DNA from: Fasciola hepatica
Lineage: Eukaryota; Platyhelminthes; Trematoda; Plagiorchiida; Fasciolidae
Direction: 5' to 3'
NCBI GenBank assembly: GCA_948099385.1
Contig: CANUEZ040000156.1
Location: forward strand, 5,415,501-5,479,500
DNA length: 64,000 bases
Shown here in pieces: positions 45,721-58,731 of the stretch; the first letter of the stretch is position 1; each line of letters opens with the position of its first letter. A program made the position numbers and the translations under genes. The notes below the pieces were generated by a model. The model was not told the DNA's origin, searched no databases, and saw nothing but the letters and a program-made list of their open reading frames with translations.

Positions 45721-47692
45721 AGTTGGTGTCAAGTTCAGTCGCTGCGCACTAGGAAGAATCCTGATATTCGACCTACATTCAGTCTGCCTTAGAAATCGTC
45801 TGCCGTGTACCACAAAACATGTCAAGGGCGATTAGGCTTCGGATACTACCAACTGCCGTGGCAATTATCATTGGCCTTCCAAGGTCTGAGCTTTGTGGGC
45901 AGTGAAAACTAGTCCAAGCACCCCAGTTCCAACAGCCGCAGTACAGTATAGCAGTGACGTAAGCAAATTACCACCGGTTATACAATCTGGCCATCCGCAC
46001 GTGTTTCTGCCGCCCTCCTCACCCTGATTTCTCCATATCGACTTAGTGACATCTCCTGCAACTCATTCACTCGTTTTCATTTGAATGTGAATATAATATC
46101 TTAGAGTGAAATCACCGAAAGCCAATTTTCGTTTACTACTAGTATTCAGATGATAATGAATTCTGTGGATAAGTGTAAACAATTTCCATGCAATTACTCG
46201 ACCACATTTTTGACAAAAGTCACTCCTGATTCTGTTTTGCAATAAGCATGGTTTCACATGTAATTATAAACTTATGGCTGTCAAGAACTGAAGAGTGGTG
46301 TTTTTCCGCACGAATTTTTTGTGTTCCAACACAAACATCACTAGTGTTCCTCATCAATATGTATAGAATCACATTTGGTGTGTTTATGAAAAACTTAATC
46401 ACGCATTATGGATTTAAAATCTAACATCAGAAACCCTGTAAATATAACTTTGCTGACTTAGCATTGTTCTAGTTCTCTAGAAGTACACATCCACCAAGCC
46501 TCAACTGGGCATCGATTAGGGAGGACTTAATTACATTCACACATAGTACCAACAGACTGGACCGCTTTCTGTCATCAATAGCACATGACCAACATACCTT
46601 TGGTTCTTGGCTTCCTACGGAAACAACTCGTCTCCCACGGAGCGCACTGTCGATGCGTAATAACAATCATAGGACAGCTGACCAGTGAATCCATAGTTTT
46701 CAGTAACGAATTGATCATGTATACCTTTAATTTGAACTGGGTTACTACTAAAATATTTCTGAAAGGAAGCCGCTGATAGCCAACCGGGTATCGAATGTCG
46801 AAGTGATTGACACTGGTACGATTGAAACGCACGGCTGAAACGCATCACTGGAACGCCTGAATTTTGTCATGATTGTCGATGTGCCATGGGGAACTTAAAT
46901 TAATCGTTTTAGCGAAGCTTGTTGTGTTTAGTATGTGATAGTCAAACAAGCACTGAACTGATGCACACCCCAAGTAAGCTTTGTTTTGGCTGAGATGCAA
47001 TTAAACAATTTTGATAATAACGTCCGTATATGTACTGCTAGCACGTATTAAAGTTCCTGACATAAATCCTTTAAAATGATCTGAGGTCTTCGGAAAAGAG
47101 ATACTCATGGACATCACCTTTCCTCTACAAATAAAGTGAAAAATCCGAGTTTTGTAGAGATCATTTGATCGAATTTTTTAACACCACTGAAAAAGAAATT
47201 ACTATACACGAGGAATGAAAATTGAATTTACTGGTATTTTCAAGGAACTGGATGAGGAAGTTTTATATCCATGAGATTGATGCTACAAAACTTCCGAAAA
47301 CAGTAGCTGAGTTGCGAACACTGTGAATAGCTAACTTGAGTGTGTTGCTCATAGTTAGATCATACCAAGTTTGATCGAATTTTCAACTGCTAGAATTCTG
47401 TAGTGAAAAAGCGCAATAAATGTTCGCTGTAGCATGGATCGGACATGCACAAAGACTTTGGTTGTTTGGGAATGAAAACAGAATCACTGATTACATATTC
47501 AGCTCTAATGAGGTTTGGTCTCACTATTCCTTCCACTGTGTTTGTGTCTGCTATCGTCCTTGACCAGAAATGCCAAGTAATGGTAATAGTTGAAGGCCGA
47601 AGCTGTTTATTTAAGATATGTGAATGCATCTTGATGATTTCGTGCCCTAACAGAATATAAAACTTGACTACTCGAGTCAAGAATGGTACGAA
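45721..47692. other. No certain gene
   Basis: About 300 bases downstream of the Penelope-like blocks may still be element-derived, since phrases such as VGSEN can be read. After 46050 there are only overlapping short frames on both strands (46575-46848, 47390-47680) without motifs. Confidence 0.35.
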
Positions 47693-47908
47693 TTAACAAC
47701 CAAGGTTGCAAAACAACGCCTTATTTGTTATTGTTCGTGATTCATATGGCTGAGGCTGGGTGTAACTCGGCAGAGGTGAATGACGATATTTTTCTTCCAC
47801 CATTACTTGCACATGGTCCGTAAATGGGTTGAAGAAAGATCGACCAATATTAGGTAATACTTCACACACGCTTCTGCTGCATACGTGCTTCTGTGATCTG
47901 AGCGACAT
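47693..47908 (-). CDS. Possible minus-strand exon, unknown product
   Basis: A 71-residue frame starts just after an acceptor-like TAGCGGTTCAG on the minus strand, has balanced composition (CSRSVCEVLPNIGRSFFNPF) and ends at TAA. No domain recognised. A chance frame is equally possible. Confidence 0.2.
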   Translation of the reverse strand: MSLRSQKHVCSRSVCEVLPNIGRSFFNPFTDHVQVMVEEKYRHSPLPSYTQPQPYESRTITNKALFCNLGC

Positions 47909-49259
47909 TTCTGAACCGCTATCAAGGGTGGGTTGTTTTTGGTCCTTCTTTATTTGTGAATGACTAGCGGAAAAATTGTGACATGAGTTCTTTTCTAGCC
48001 TAATAGACTGAGATTTGTGGATGCTGAGAGCAAGTCGAAACTTGGGTTGGGATTGTAAGTTATACTGGTAATTGATATTTTGTTTGTTGGTGGTTGAAAA
48101 ATAGGTCCTGTTTTCCAGCGTCTACAGATCTGTCATTGTTCCTCACAAACGTTCACGTGATTGTATGCAAGCAGGTGAAAAGAACGTGAATTCAATCTGT
48201 CCTATGATGGTGATGCTTGTTCATGATCCATTGAAATAAGTCACAGTTGCTGACTTTTACGATTAAGTTAAGCTGACAGCTCTTGCATATTCTTCCAGCT
48301 CATAATGAGCTTGTTTCAGGGGCATCTGATTGTCTCTCTGACGGCTGAAATCCCGCCTTTCATTGAAAGAATAAACCTGATTGTAAGCCTCATCTGCACT
48401 GGTTTATTGGTACTATTCTATCAGATTGGGGCTAGTTATTGCTTGTCCTCTCGCATTCTTCTTTGATTCCACTAAGTGGGACTGAGGTTAGCTTTCTTTC
48501 TTTCGGGCAAGCAACTGAATCGGTATACGTAATACCTGGTGATACCCACGGCTAATCTATATTCATTTCGCAAGTAAAGAGCTAGTTCAGTGCCCTTCTC
48601 TGCAACTGGAGGAAAAGTTAAAATGTTCTGCCCAGTTATACCTTATCGATTCATACCCTCCCGGGTTTAGGCATGCAGCATGCTGGATGCGGCTTTCATC
48701 TGTGGGGGTCGCGAATATACGATTTGCAGAGACAGAGGATTGTTGGTGAGCCGCGGCTCAGAAAGTACGTAAGCAAGCGTTACCACTTACACTGATCAGG
48801 ATAGGAGTGATCTATGTTCAAGCACCGTAAAACGTACACTACAGTGTTCCTCATCTAGCCCATCCACGTTTTGTTTGCCCCATTGCGTACATAGGGATGA
48901 GGACTGATTCCGGAAAACTGATCGAATAAAAGCTTTTGCAAAGATAAGACAGAATGCCTGTAACAATCAGGTTTCACGTGACAAACCGCAAGGAGTTACT
49001 TCTCGGGTTCTTTGGTCGCGTTTTTCGCGCTGGGTTAATGCACCCCTGTCTTGTAGGTCAGACTTTTGAGGCAAAAGCCCCAGTTGGGGTTCTCGTAGAA
49101 AAAGCCCTACCATGGTGTTGGCTGCTGCGTCATACTTTTGAAAAACCTTACCAACTTTTACTCCCTTAAATCAAGATGAATACTAAAAGCCACGGGTAAC
49201 TGCGGCTGTGAAAAAAGCAGTAAATCAGGAGTTCCGCACAAATCGGATGCACTCCTGAA
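47909..49259. other. No gene; 3' part may be the RTE 5' UTR
   Basis: Nothing recognised to about 48940. The GC-richer 48950-49259 directly precedes the endonuclease frame of RTE copy B and could be its 5' untranslated region. Confidence 0.35.
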
Positions 49260-52200
49260 GTCGAAATATCCACTTCACCTGGCTACCCTCAACGTCCGCG
49301 AAGTATGTCAGATAGGGCAACCGACTGCTTTCGCTGTAACATTCGAAGCTTTTGAAATAGTTGTTTGCCGTACCTCCGAAACACGTACAAATGACCCCAC
49401 TTCAGTGATCACACTTCGCATCCCAGATGCAGCCTCAGTCTCTCGCTTTACTCCTCGCATGTCGGGTCATCCGGGTCCTAATGCTTGTGGTCAAGCCAGC
49501 TTTGGGATGGCTTTAGGCATGAGAGCTGAGAGCGCACTCAAAGACTGGATTCCACGCATCATCATTTGTGTGCATCTTGGTCAAGCGGTTCTGTATGTGT
49601 TTGCAGCAACAGACTGAAGTACTGATGCTAGTTTATTGTGTCTGTGTATGCACCCAATGGCTGCATTCCTTCTGAGAGCAGGCGCAAATTCGGCAACGAC
49701 TGATCTCAACTGATTCAAAGAATCCGTTCTTCGGACGTGATGGTCATGGCTGGGGATTTAATTACACATGTTGGCCACTTGGGAGATTCCCACGGTCGCA
49801 TCGAATACCCATTTGATATTCTAGTAGATCTTACCGAAATTGGCGATCGTCTGATCTGCCTGTGCTCTGACCACAGATTGATTCTGTTGAGTTCAAAATC
49901 CTGTTATAAAAAGTGACATGAACTCACTCGACGTCCTTCTACGTCCTCACAACGTTGTACTCAGATTGGCCCTATTGTCATTAGTCACTACTGGCGTGGA
50001 TCAGTTGAAGATTGTCATTCGTTTTCGTCTACGGGTGTGGTCTCAGCTCACGCCTTGATGCACACTCCCTTCTACTTACGTCTCACAATTGATCGCGCTG
50101 AAGCCTCCCGTCTCGCAGAGTCGCTTGTAGACAATGACTCATGATCTGCTTTCCGGTGGAGTTGTCTAGACGGTCATCGATACAGCCGGATGACCAGGAC
50201 CCAAAGGAACGCTGGACCTGCTCCAGGAAGCCTAGCAGGTTGATGCTAATGCCATACAAAACTCCGATTAACTTTGATCTCTCAACCCGTGGATATCTTC
50301 AACATATCTCCCACTGTTGGATGCTCGCAGATCCATCCCTCCGGGTACCGCGTTCAATGAAGTGCGCAAAACTCTGCGATACCAACGGGCTGGGAGCCTG
50401 AGAGATGACCGCCAACAGTGGTGAAATGCGAAATGTAGGAAAGTGGAGAAGGTTGTGTCTGTTGACAATACTAGCAATCTTTACCTTTTTATTAGCGGTG
50501 CTGGTCTACGGAAAACAAGTGCAGAGGAGTTTATCAAGGAATCCGACGGATCTCTGTCTCACTCTCAGGGATTTTGTCTGGACGGCTTGGATGAGCACTC
50601 TACCGACCAATTCATTTGGCCCCTTTAAACAGTGGATCTTCTCTATATATCTGCCAGAGAGCCGATGCAGGTAGATATCACTGGTCGGTCAAAAATGGAG
50701 ATTATCCGAGAGGTCGGTTACCTGAGTCGGTGCAAAGCCGCAGTACCGGATAGGCTGTCTACTTCTTTGTGAAAGATGGGGGTAGAGCTTTAGTTTTGGA
50801 GCGAACAAAACTCCTCTCACCAATCTCGTTTACTAAATATACTTGTAAGAAACGGTGTAAAACAGTGGTTGTGCCGATTTACAAAAAAAGTGACAGGTCT
50901 TGTTATGAAAACCACAAAGGAATTGGCTTGGTAAGTATCGTATCCGAACTGCCTATTCTCCACCGATTATCCAGCACCCGCGAGATGTGTGTACTCGTGA
51001 GAATCAAACAGGTTGCAGACCTGATCGGAGTTGTATCGACTACATCTTCACTCTTCCACGAATCTTAGAGCACAGACACATCTTCCGTAGACCCATTAAC
51101 TCTGTACTCTTTGATATGGAAACGAAGTTCGATTAAGACAACCACGCACTTCTCTGATGCTGCTTCTCATTAAAGGGCGGGCCAGAAAAATTCACTTCTC
51201 TCTTCTAATGCTTGTGTGCAAACTGCAGAACCTGGATTCGTGCTTATGACGATCCTTCTCCCGGATTCGCCACGAAAATTGGTGTCTGTCAAGGTTGTCC
51301 TCCTTCGTCATTCCTCGTCAATTTTGCGATGGAACTGATTCTTGAGACAGCCCTATGCTCGTGGGACAATTTTGACATCGGTCCGTGCTCCAGTGGTGAA
51401 TTGTCTGACTTCAATCATGGGGAGGATGTCGTTATTCTGATTGAAGATATAGATAAGTTGCTTGGTTTTCTAGATAGCCTTAACAGCAGTGTAGCAACGT
51501 TTGACGTGAGTTTTACACTTTCAGGTTATAAAATGCTGCTGCAGGACTGGGATGGCTCAACACCGAATCTTGTTTTGATGGAGGTAACTCTAGCTGAGGT
51601 AAAAGATTTTTATTACTTGTTTAGTTACATCTCACTAGGTGGACAGATATTGGGTGAAATTTCAGCGCTTTTGCAGCGAACTCGTTTAGCTTTTGCCAGT
51701 TTCAGTCATCCGGCGCGACGTCCAATTATCTGTTAGAGGTTGAGTGTACCTGTCGGCAGTTAGGTCCTTTTCTTCTTCACGCATCAGAAACATGGCCGGT
51801 AATGGTAGAAGATAGGCGAACTCCGTCAGTGTTCGAGCACCGATTTCTTCATAGCGTTGACTGAATATGGTGGGAACACCGTATCAGAAATGATGAAATT
51901 AGACATAAGGTCTTAAGAACCAGAGTTCAACCCCTGGATAAGGTGGCTGGGATTTGTGGTATGCATACCCACCGACAGACTTCCTCGGTTAGGCTGTTCT
52001 TCGAAGCGTGTAGTAGTAGTAAGGTAAGTCGAAATGGCCAGTGATTGACGTAGCGTAAAGGAATGAAAACCTTGACCAATGGACATGGCCAAGTGGGGTT
52101 TGTGAGTATTTGGAGTTGGGGTCCAGGTAACCGGCCTACAAGACGATTGGAGATAATAAACTATATTTTTTAATGTCATGGCCAGTGGTATACTTGGAAA

Positions 52201-52270
52201 ATCTTTCTCCGTCCTCGTGATTTTAGCTTATCACTTTATCTTCCTCAGCACTTGGTGATGTTAAGTACCG
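49260..52270 (+). mobile_element. SR2/RTE-like non-LTR element, copy B
   Basis: The apurinic-type endonuclease starts near 49265 with LATLNVREVCQIGQPTAFAV, then SETRTNDPTSVITLRIP (49385-49435) and MAGDLITHVGHLGDSHGR (about 49745-49800, the AGDFNAQ box with Asp kept and Asn lost). The RT begins at about 50850 with KSDRSCYENHKGIGLVSIVS. A shifted frame then gives GCRPDRSCIDYIFTLPRILE (about 51010-51070), matching the GFRPGRGCIDHIFTLR motif of SR2-like RTs. The main frame resumes at 51212 with GVCQGCPPSSFLVNFAMELI, matching the SGVRQGCPLSPFLFNF box. The catalytic YADD is replaced by HGED (51416-51427). The C-terminal MLLQDW and YLFSYISLGG motifs are present. The conserved 3' region with HRFLHSVD-type residues runs to about 52150. 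No RNase H domain, as usual for RTE. Confidence 0.85.
51212..51736 (+). pseudogene. RTE-like reverse transcriptase core, copy B
   Basis: The longest surviving RT frame in the element, 174 residues. It spans the RQGCP box, the active-site strand (LSDFNHGEDVVILIEDIDK, where YADD has become HGED, keeping one Asp), the MLLQDWDGSTPNLVLM stretch and the YLGS-like YLFSYISLGG motif. Loss of the first Asp of the pair would inactivate it even without the flanking frameshifts. Confidence 0.8.
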
Positions 52271-54976
52271 CTTTTATTTACCTATCTAAAGGGGATTTAA
52301 GTTTCAATATTCCCTTGTATGAAAAGCGGATGTGTACATACACGTGAGATCTGCAAGCTAGATAAACAGTTGTTTATGGTTGTCTGACATCAAGGTAATT
52401 GTATCCATATATTCTTAGAAATAAATTGTCATAAATAATGTTGTTCGTCTACTGCTAATTCGTTTGATGGGTCAAAGGAGTAAAATAAATAACCCAATTT
52501 GATCTCCATGCAAAGCGAATATTCTTGTGCAACTGCCGACATGGCTTGCTTTTTTTTCCTTCCCTAGAATGGGCCACTGAGATGCACTGAAAAGACTTCT
52601 CTTTTGTTGTATATTTCTTTCTGGACGGCCGTTCAACTACGATGCAGGTGATATCTAAACCCACGTGAAACGTGCTGTTTTATGCTCACCACATCTCGTG
52701 CCACCGGGTTTGGCATGAATAACAAAAAAAAGAGTTTGATTCGCTAATTTATTCTAAGGAATTTGTGCCACCTGATGACTTCAGTTCCCTATTTTCTATT
52801 TTCGGTGCAAGGTAAACCGGTTGCAAATCTCAGTATTTCATAGAGGTTCTACACGGAAATTTTCAGATGCACACAAGGAATCTGTTCTAATTCATATATT
52901 TACCTCTACCCTACCTAAAAGTACAAGACGGTTTTGGCTATAGTTCGGAAGAATGCTCCGGAGACGAAACTTATTGGAGCATTTTTTTGCTAACTCTTGC
53001 CAAGCCTTTCTGTTAAGGGAAGTGAGTCCAGATTCGTGATATGAAAGTTCGAAATAAAAATTAAGGTAGCAAACGCCCCGTAGAATGTACTGGCAGTTTA
53101 GTCTTTTTCATCTTGAAAATCGTACAGAGATTGTGTGCTCTAGCAAGTTATGCATATCCGATAACGGGAGTATTACCCAGGTAGGTCAGGAATCACATAA
53201 ACTACTGGTATTTCACACAACTAGAGACATTTCCAAACTGATATGAAGCTGTATATTGGTTGGGCACGGAAATCACGTAAAATGCCGACCGAATAAGTGC
53301 GTATGACTAATGCATCAGCCGTCACTATGCCGAAATAATGAAGATAGTCCGTGATAAACTAGTCCGTTTACTGTCTGCACAAAAACACTTTTGATTATAG
53401 ACCACTGGATATTTTTTAAGGAGAAAATCATAATTTCAACACCTCTTGTCCCCTTTGTACATATCTGCTAAAGTAACTGTCGGTCAAGCAGAGAGAACAC
53501 AAAACTGAGCAACGCAAAGATTACTCTGAAAATGTGGCCCAGGTTCAGTCCTCTTCAGACATTGCGCGGTCTTGTAGTTCCTCCAACTCCTTCCGGTCTT
53601 CCGTCTGCATGTGCAAGGCTGATACGATCTATCGTATGACCTTCCAGATGTTTCTACTACAACGCCATAAAGTTTTTTCGATTGAAAACTCAACACAATT
53701 CGTAACGAGCCAATGATACGAAGAGGCTTAGTTCAGTTTCAAATTGGATCCACCGATAGCACAGATGCATCAATAATAGAGTCTTCTTCCGTAGAAGGAT
53801 GACAACAAAACATTTCACCTAGCAAATCCTCTTTCAGATCATACAGACCCACTGTTTAAATTATGAACGAAAAAGAATGGGCTTACTGTGATCCAATATT
53901 TTGACCGTCATGCCAAATATTATTTTAGAGGAATCGATTAGCTGCTAAAGGAGCAAACTACAATAAATAAAATTATACTATCTTTACGGAAAATCAGAGT
54001 AGTTTGAGCGCACTCATAAGTCTTCCAACCCGATAATCCAAGGAATTTCGAAAGAGTCCCGCAGTGGTACGTACGGTATTCTTAGACTTAGACCTAATAC
54101 AGTTCGGATAGAAGGATTTGGCAAGTCGTCATTAGAGGAGAAAATGCTCGCATTTATCGACATTTGTTTTCCTCCGAAGAGCTTTTTAATTCAGTCAAAC
54201 ATTGGTCTACCTGACGAAGATAATTCACGTTGATATCGCTCCGTTTTAGTGACGGTAATCTAGCCGAACTCAATCAACATTGGCAGGGCAAACTTCTTCC
54301 TTTGTGAGTTCAAAACATCCAAAGGTTCATAAACCTGATGAAGTCCACTCATGTGCTGATTTGCACGTGTTCACTTAACAACCAATTAAATTATTTCGCT
54401 AGTCATCAAGCCCATACTGTGAAAGGTCGCTAAAAATAACGCAGAAGTAGGATAGAAGTTCTGCCCCGGAATTTGAATGGAAGACTTCAAAACTATCAAT
54501 CAGACTCAACTCAGCATCACGGACAACATTAGGTATTGGTTATCTGAAAAAGTCCCGTGCAGCTTTTGCACCTGGAATCGTTGCAGTTAATCTCACTTGA
54601 TCAATAACTGAAGGTTGAATGAGAGGCTATGACCGAGTAATACAATGTGAACAAAACCTAATTACTCTGAATCAACCATTCTAAAGGAACCCTGGTCATA
54701 TAGATGCAATGAGAATATTTATTTTATCTCCTTCATATTTCATACGACAAAATAAAATGTTTCAGGAAGGGGCCACGGCTAATAAAAAGCTGGTAAAGGA
54801 GTAAGCGACCGACGGTGGTTGGAATCGAACCGTGGTGGCACTGCAAACAAACGAACCAGGTGTTGCTTGTTTCAGGAAGGCCTGAAAAGCAGAATTTACC
54901 TGGCCATTTTTTCTGGATTCTAAAGTATGCAGGAGAAACAATCATATTATTAGTCATAGTCTCAATAATCTTTTTG
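52271..54976. other. No gene; one minus-strand B-box
   Basis: No coding signal recognised over 2.7 kb. Reverse complement of 54821-54831 is GGTTCGATTCC, a perfect tRNA B-box, within a sequence whose A-box is not clear. It may be a short tRNA-derived element. Confidence 0.4.
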
Positions 54977-55177
54977 TGTTGGATACGTTTTTGTTGACCA
55001 CATCAATGCAGCTTCCTGATTGGTCAGAAAGTGACTTTTGTTTGGCACATTGCAATTCGAGCAATCTGATTGGCGAGAGGCTTTATAAACCACTGAACAA
55101 TGAACAATAATCGAGATTTCCTTGTAGCACGCTGTAACAATATACTGACTGCATTTCCCGAAGAACTGACTTTTGAC
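54977..55177 (+). repeat. 5' LTR
   Basis: 201 bp starting TGTTGG. A TATAAA at 55084-55089 suggests transcription starts near 55110-55120, giving a U3 of about 135 bp. No clear tRNA primer-binding site is visible, because the gag ATG follows the LTR end directly. The LTR ends TTTTGAC and not the usual CA, so the boundary may be off by a few bases. Confidence 0.88.
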
Positions 55178-55969
55178 ATGGCGGAAGCGGAAACTGACGT
55201 GGAAATGTCGATATCGGAGACACGAACGCACAATCGCCTGAAGATCCGCCCACCGGCTCAATTGGTGATGGAAGACACGGGTCGATTGGCTGACTAGTGG
55301 CTGTGCCGAACGCAGTATGAAGATTTCCGAACTTTGTCGGCGATGGAGTACGAACCAAAGGCTATGCAGCTTGCGTTATTTCGTCACACCATTGGACCGA
55401 CGGCCCCTCGCATCGTCACTGGCTTTTCATATGATTTCGATGAGGATAGTGGTGACTGGATGACGGTTAGGCTTAAACTCGAGCGACATTGTCTTGGTGA
55501 GTGCAACGGAACATATGAGCCTTTTTTAGATCAAAGAACACAGAAGCCAGACGAATCATTTGACTCTTTTTTGGTGTCCTTAAGAACACTGGCACGATCA
55601 TGCAATTTTTGCACCTGCCTAGAAGAGAGCCTCGTGCGGGATCGGATAGTGATCGGATTACGGGATCCCGCGGTGATTAAAGGGTTGTTAAAGATTCCAA
55701 AATTATCACTCCAACAGCGAGTCAACATCTGCCGAGTTGAGGAAGCAGCCGAGCAACGCGTGGAGATGATGGATGCATCAGAATCACGTGGTCTGTACAA
55801 AATAACATCACAGACAGGCACGGTACCAAAGACGGAATGCCAGTTTTGTGGCAGACTACATTTCGTGGGGAGAGACAATCGTCCGGCCTGGGGGAAAACG
55901 TGTGATAGCTGCAAGAAGCGCAACCATTTCGCATCAGAATGTCTCTTCAAGACAGCTGTAGACAGATAA
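55178..55969 (+). pseudogene. Gag polyprotein with one in-frame stop
   Basis: I place the start at 55178 (ATGGCGGAAGC). The frame is open into the LTR back to an ATG at 55100, but that ATG lies within about 15 bases of the TATA box and is probably upstream of the transcription start. A TAG at 55295 interrupts after about 39 codons. The 211-residue frame from 55334 covers the capsid-like part (FLDQRTQKPDESFDSFLVSL, IVIGLRDPAVIKGLLK). It ends in a zinc-binding region with CQFCGRLH and CDSCKKRNHFASEC (C-x2-C-x4-H-x4-C), as in K02A2.6-type gag. It would form the particle and bind element RNA. Confidence 0.85.
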
Positions 55970-56000
55970 CAACCATCACAATGCGGAACGAGTAAGTGGG

Positions 56001-56378
56001 GTGCAGGTGTCAGCAAAGTGCAAAGGCTTCTTTGCCAACATGGTGATGAACAGAGAAGAGGTGGACTTCCAGTTAGACACGGGAGCATCAGTGAACTTCG
56101 TGCCAACGAACACTCTGCCTAATATTGCACCGACACCGACACAGAAGAAATTCATTGTATGGATAGGTGACAAGGTTCAGCCAAGGGGCAAGGCAATGCT
56201 GAAAGTCTTCAATCCCAAGGATGGACAGTCATCACTCATAAACTTTGTTGTGATCGACCAGGGCTATGTTCCCATCCTCGGATGTGAATCTATCGTAAAT
56301 CTGGGCTTGGTGTCATTCCACTACGATTCTTTCATCCACTATGTATCTGATTATGTCCCATATTACTTGGGAAAATAG
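56001..56378 (+). pseudogene. Gypsy aspartic protease
   Basis: After a frame change from gag, a 125-residue frame carries FQLDTGASVNFVP (residues about 27-39) with an intact DTGAS catalytic triad and, near the end, a VPILGCESIVNLGL stretch corresponding to the retropepsin ILG motif. Length is normal for the domain. A TAG separates it from the RT in the same frame. A programmed shift between gag and pol is possible, but I see no slippery heptamer. Confidence 0.85.
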
Positions 56379-56399
56379 GCCTCTGTTTTCCATGAGAAA

Positions 56400-57079
56400 T
56401 TGGGAAGGCTTCCGAGAGTGGCGGCTTTAAACGTACATGAATCCACAGAACCTGTGGCACTACCAACAAGACATTTTCCATACGCAGTTAGAGAACGATT
56501 TGAGTGCGAAGTCGACATTCTAATATCGAAAGGTTTCTTGGTTAAAGTTGAAGAACCGACAGATTGGATGAGTCAAATCGTGATTGTGACGAAAGCATCC
56601 GGAGAACTTCGCATATGCATTGATCCCAAACCACTGAACAAAGCACTCAGGCGAGAACACTTTTCGTCACCTGTTTTTAACGATATTCTTTCTGACTTAT
56701 CAAACGCGCGGTGCTTCACAAAAGTTTATCTTGCTTCAGCGTTTTGGTATGTAGAGTTGGATGAAGCCCCGAGTTATTTGACCACTTTTGACACACCATA
56801 AGAACGTACAGTTGGAAGCGACTACCTTTCGGCCTGAGGGTATCGAGCGAAATATTCCAGAAGAGGATCCTCCAAGCAGTGGACGACTTACCCGGAGTAC
56901 TCTGCGTAGCAGATGATATTTTAATTTTCGGCAAAAATACCGAGGAACACAAAGGAAGGTTCGATTATTTTCTTCAACGATGTATACGTGATGGAATCAA
57001 ACATTTTGTCAAACAGCAGTCAATTTCCACGGCCACTTTACCACAAGCACAGGGATCAAATCGGATCCGGAATAGGTAA
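56400..57079 (+). pseudogene. Gypsy reverse transcriptase, frameshifted
   Basis: The first frame (to 56801) carries LISKGFLVKVEEPTDWMSQI, ELRICIDPKPLNKALRREHF and FTKVYLASAFWYVELDE. In the last of these the usual catalytic Asp of the KLDASSAFW box is absent. The second frame (about 56805-57079) has LPFGLRVSSEIFQKRIL and GVLCVADDILIFGKN with VADD intact. At least one frameshift near 56800 and later disruption make it inactive. Confidence 0.85.
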
Positions 57080-57239
57080 GTCCGATTGTAGACATGCCGG
57101 CGCTAACCGATACGAAAGGCTTCTCACGTTCTAACCGGATGATCAACTATCCGAGCAGATTCTTACCAGAGTTAGAAGAAGTGATGAGACCGATTAACAC
57201 AAGGGAGAAAGGTGGATTTGGTCAGATGAACAGCTATCA

Positions 57240-57830
57240 GAGTTTGATCGCATCAAGCAGCCTATCGTGAAGGCTCCAGTCCTAGCATATTATGATCACA
57301 CCTTACTTCTATACATACAGTCTGAAAGCAGGTAACACGAGTTAGGAGCCGTCCTGTTACAGAATGGGCGCCTGCTTGATTATCGTAGTAGGACACTAAC
57401 AAGTTGTGAACAGAAATATGCGCAAATTGAAAAAGAACTACTGGCAATCGTGTAAGTCTTGGAGAAGTTCAGTGACTACACTTTCGGGCCACTTATGCAC
57501 ATATATTTAGATCACAAGCCATTGATTGCGATCGTGGATAAGCCACTACGTCGAGCTCCAAGAAGAATTCAATCGATGGTAATACGCCTCAAAAAGTATA
57601 ACTACGAACTTCAATAACAGCAAGGAAAGCAGATGTTTGTAGCTGATACACTCTCACGGGCGAAACTACCGAATACGGAAGACGAAAGTAGGTGTGCAAC
57701 GGTGAACATTGCATTGGCGGTTACGGAAGCTGAATTATCCCAAATCCAGAAGGCCACGATGGCAGATCCTTGCCTACTATCTCTGAAGGAAGTTATCACT
57801 AAAGGTTGGCCGGAAGAAAAAAGAACCCTA
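57240..57830 (+). pseudogene. Gypsy RNase H and connector
   Basis: Readable blocks are PIVKAPVLAYYDHTLLLYIQ, ELGAVLLQNGRLLDYRSRTL, SCEQKYAQIEKELLAIV (catalytic Glu present), FGPLMHIYLDHKPLIAIVDK (catalytic Asp in DHKPL) and, at 57633, FVADTLSRAKLP. Stops fall after SESR, after LAIV and after YELQ. The connector then leads to the integrase zinc domain. Confidence 0.8.
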
Positions 57831-57839
57831 TTGGCATAA

Positions 57840-58731
57840 GTGTTACCTTATTTCAAATTTCGTGATGAGCTCACAATAGGGGATGAACTGATTTTTCGAG
57901 GTGAGTGTTTAGTGGTCCACCAAGCTTTTCTAAAGGACCCTCTACGTCGGTTACACTGTTCACATGCAGGTCTCAATGGGTGTATCACCCGGGCCACAGA
58001 ATCACTACTGGTTTGGTACGGCAGAACAAATTAAACAGATGGTAGCTAATTGCGAACCATGCAGACAATTTGATCGGCGACAAACGAGAGAACCGATGGA
58101 AATGCGCCCAGTACCTGACCAGCCTTGGAAAATAGTGGTGTTGGATATCTTTTACCATGGGGAGAACAGTTACTTAATGACCGTTGATTACTACAGGAAA
58201 TTCTTCCAAGTCGACCTTCTGAAAACAGTAACAACTATAGAAATTATCAACAAACTGCAGGCCAATTTTGCACCGCATGGAATCCCTATTCGAGTGATTT
58301 CCGATGGTGGTCCTTAGTTTCACAGCACGGAATTCCAGCATTTCACGGAGATGTGGCAGTTCAGCCATCACATCACCAGTCCTTACCACAGTCAGTCCAA
58401 CGGCAAAGCAGAGAGCGCTGTGAAACAGGCGAAAAAGATACTCAATGAGTGCAAGTCTGAGGGCAGCGATCCGCTTATCGCTCTGCTTGAGCTTCGAAAT
58501 ATACCTTCCGCGATGATGGGAACAAGCCCAACGAAACTTCTATTTGGAAGACAGGCGTGCACAATCCTCCCACTTTGTGCTGGTCTTCTGGATCCAGATG
58601 TGGTATCGCCTTCAGTAGTCGAACTGAAATTGAAAAAAAACGAATGGCGATGCAAAAAAGATTTTACGATTGGGGCAGCAAACCACTGCATCCACTCGAG
58701 CCAGGTGACAAAGTCCGGATTCAACCAATAA
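57840..58731 (+). pseudogene. Gypsy integrase
   Basis: The zinc domain has the His pair in RRLHCSHAGLNGC (about 57948-57985) and the Cys pair in NCEPCRQF (58048-58072), separated by a frame change. The catalytic core has IVVLDIFYHGENSYLMTVDY (first Asp, about 58134-58190), IRVISDGGP then a TAG (second Asp, about 58296-58318) and SPYHSQSNGKAESAVKQAKK (Glu, about 58378-58437). So the D,D,E triad is complete, but the protein is cut by the stop at 58315 and by frame changes. Confidence 0.85.
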
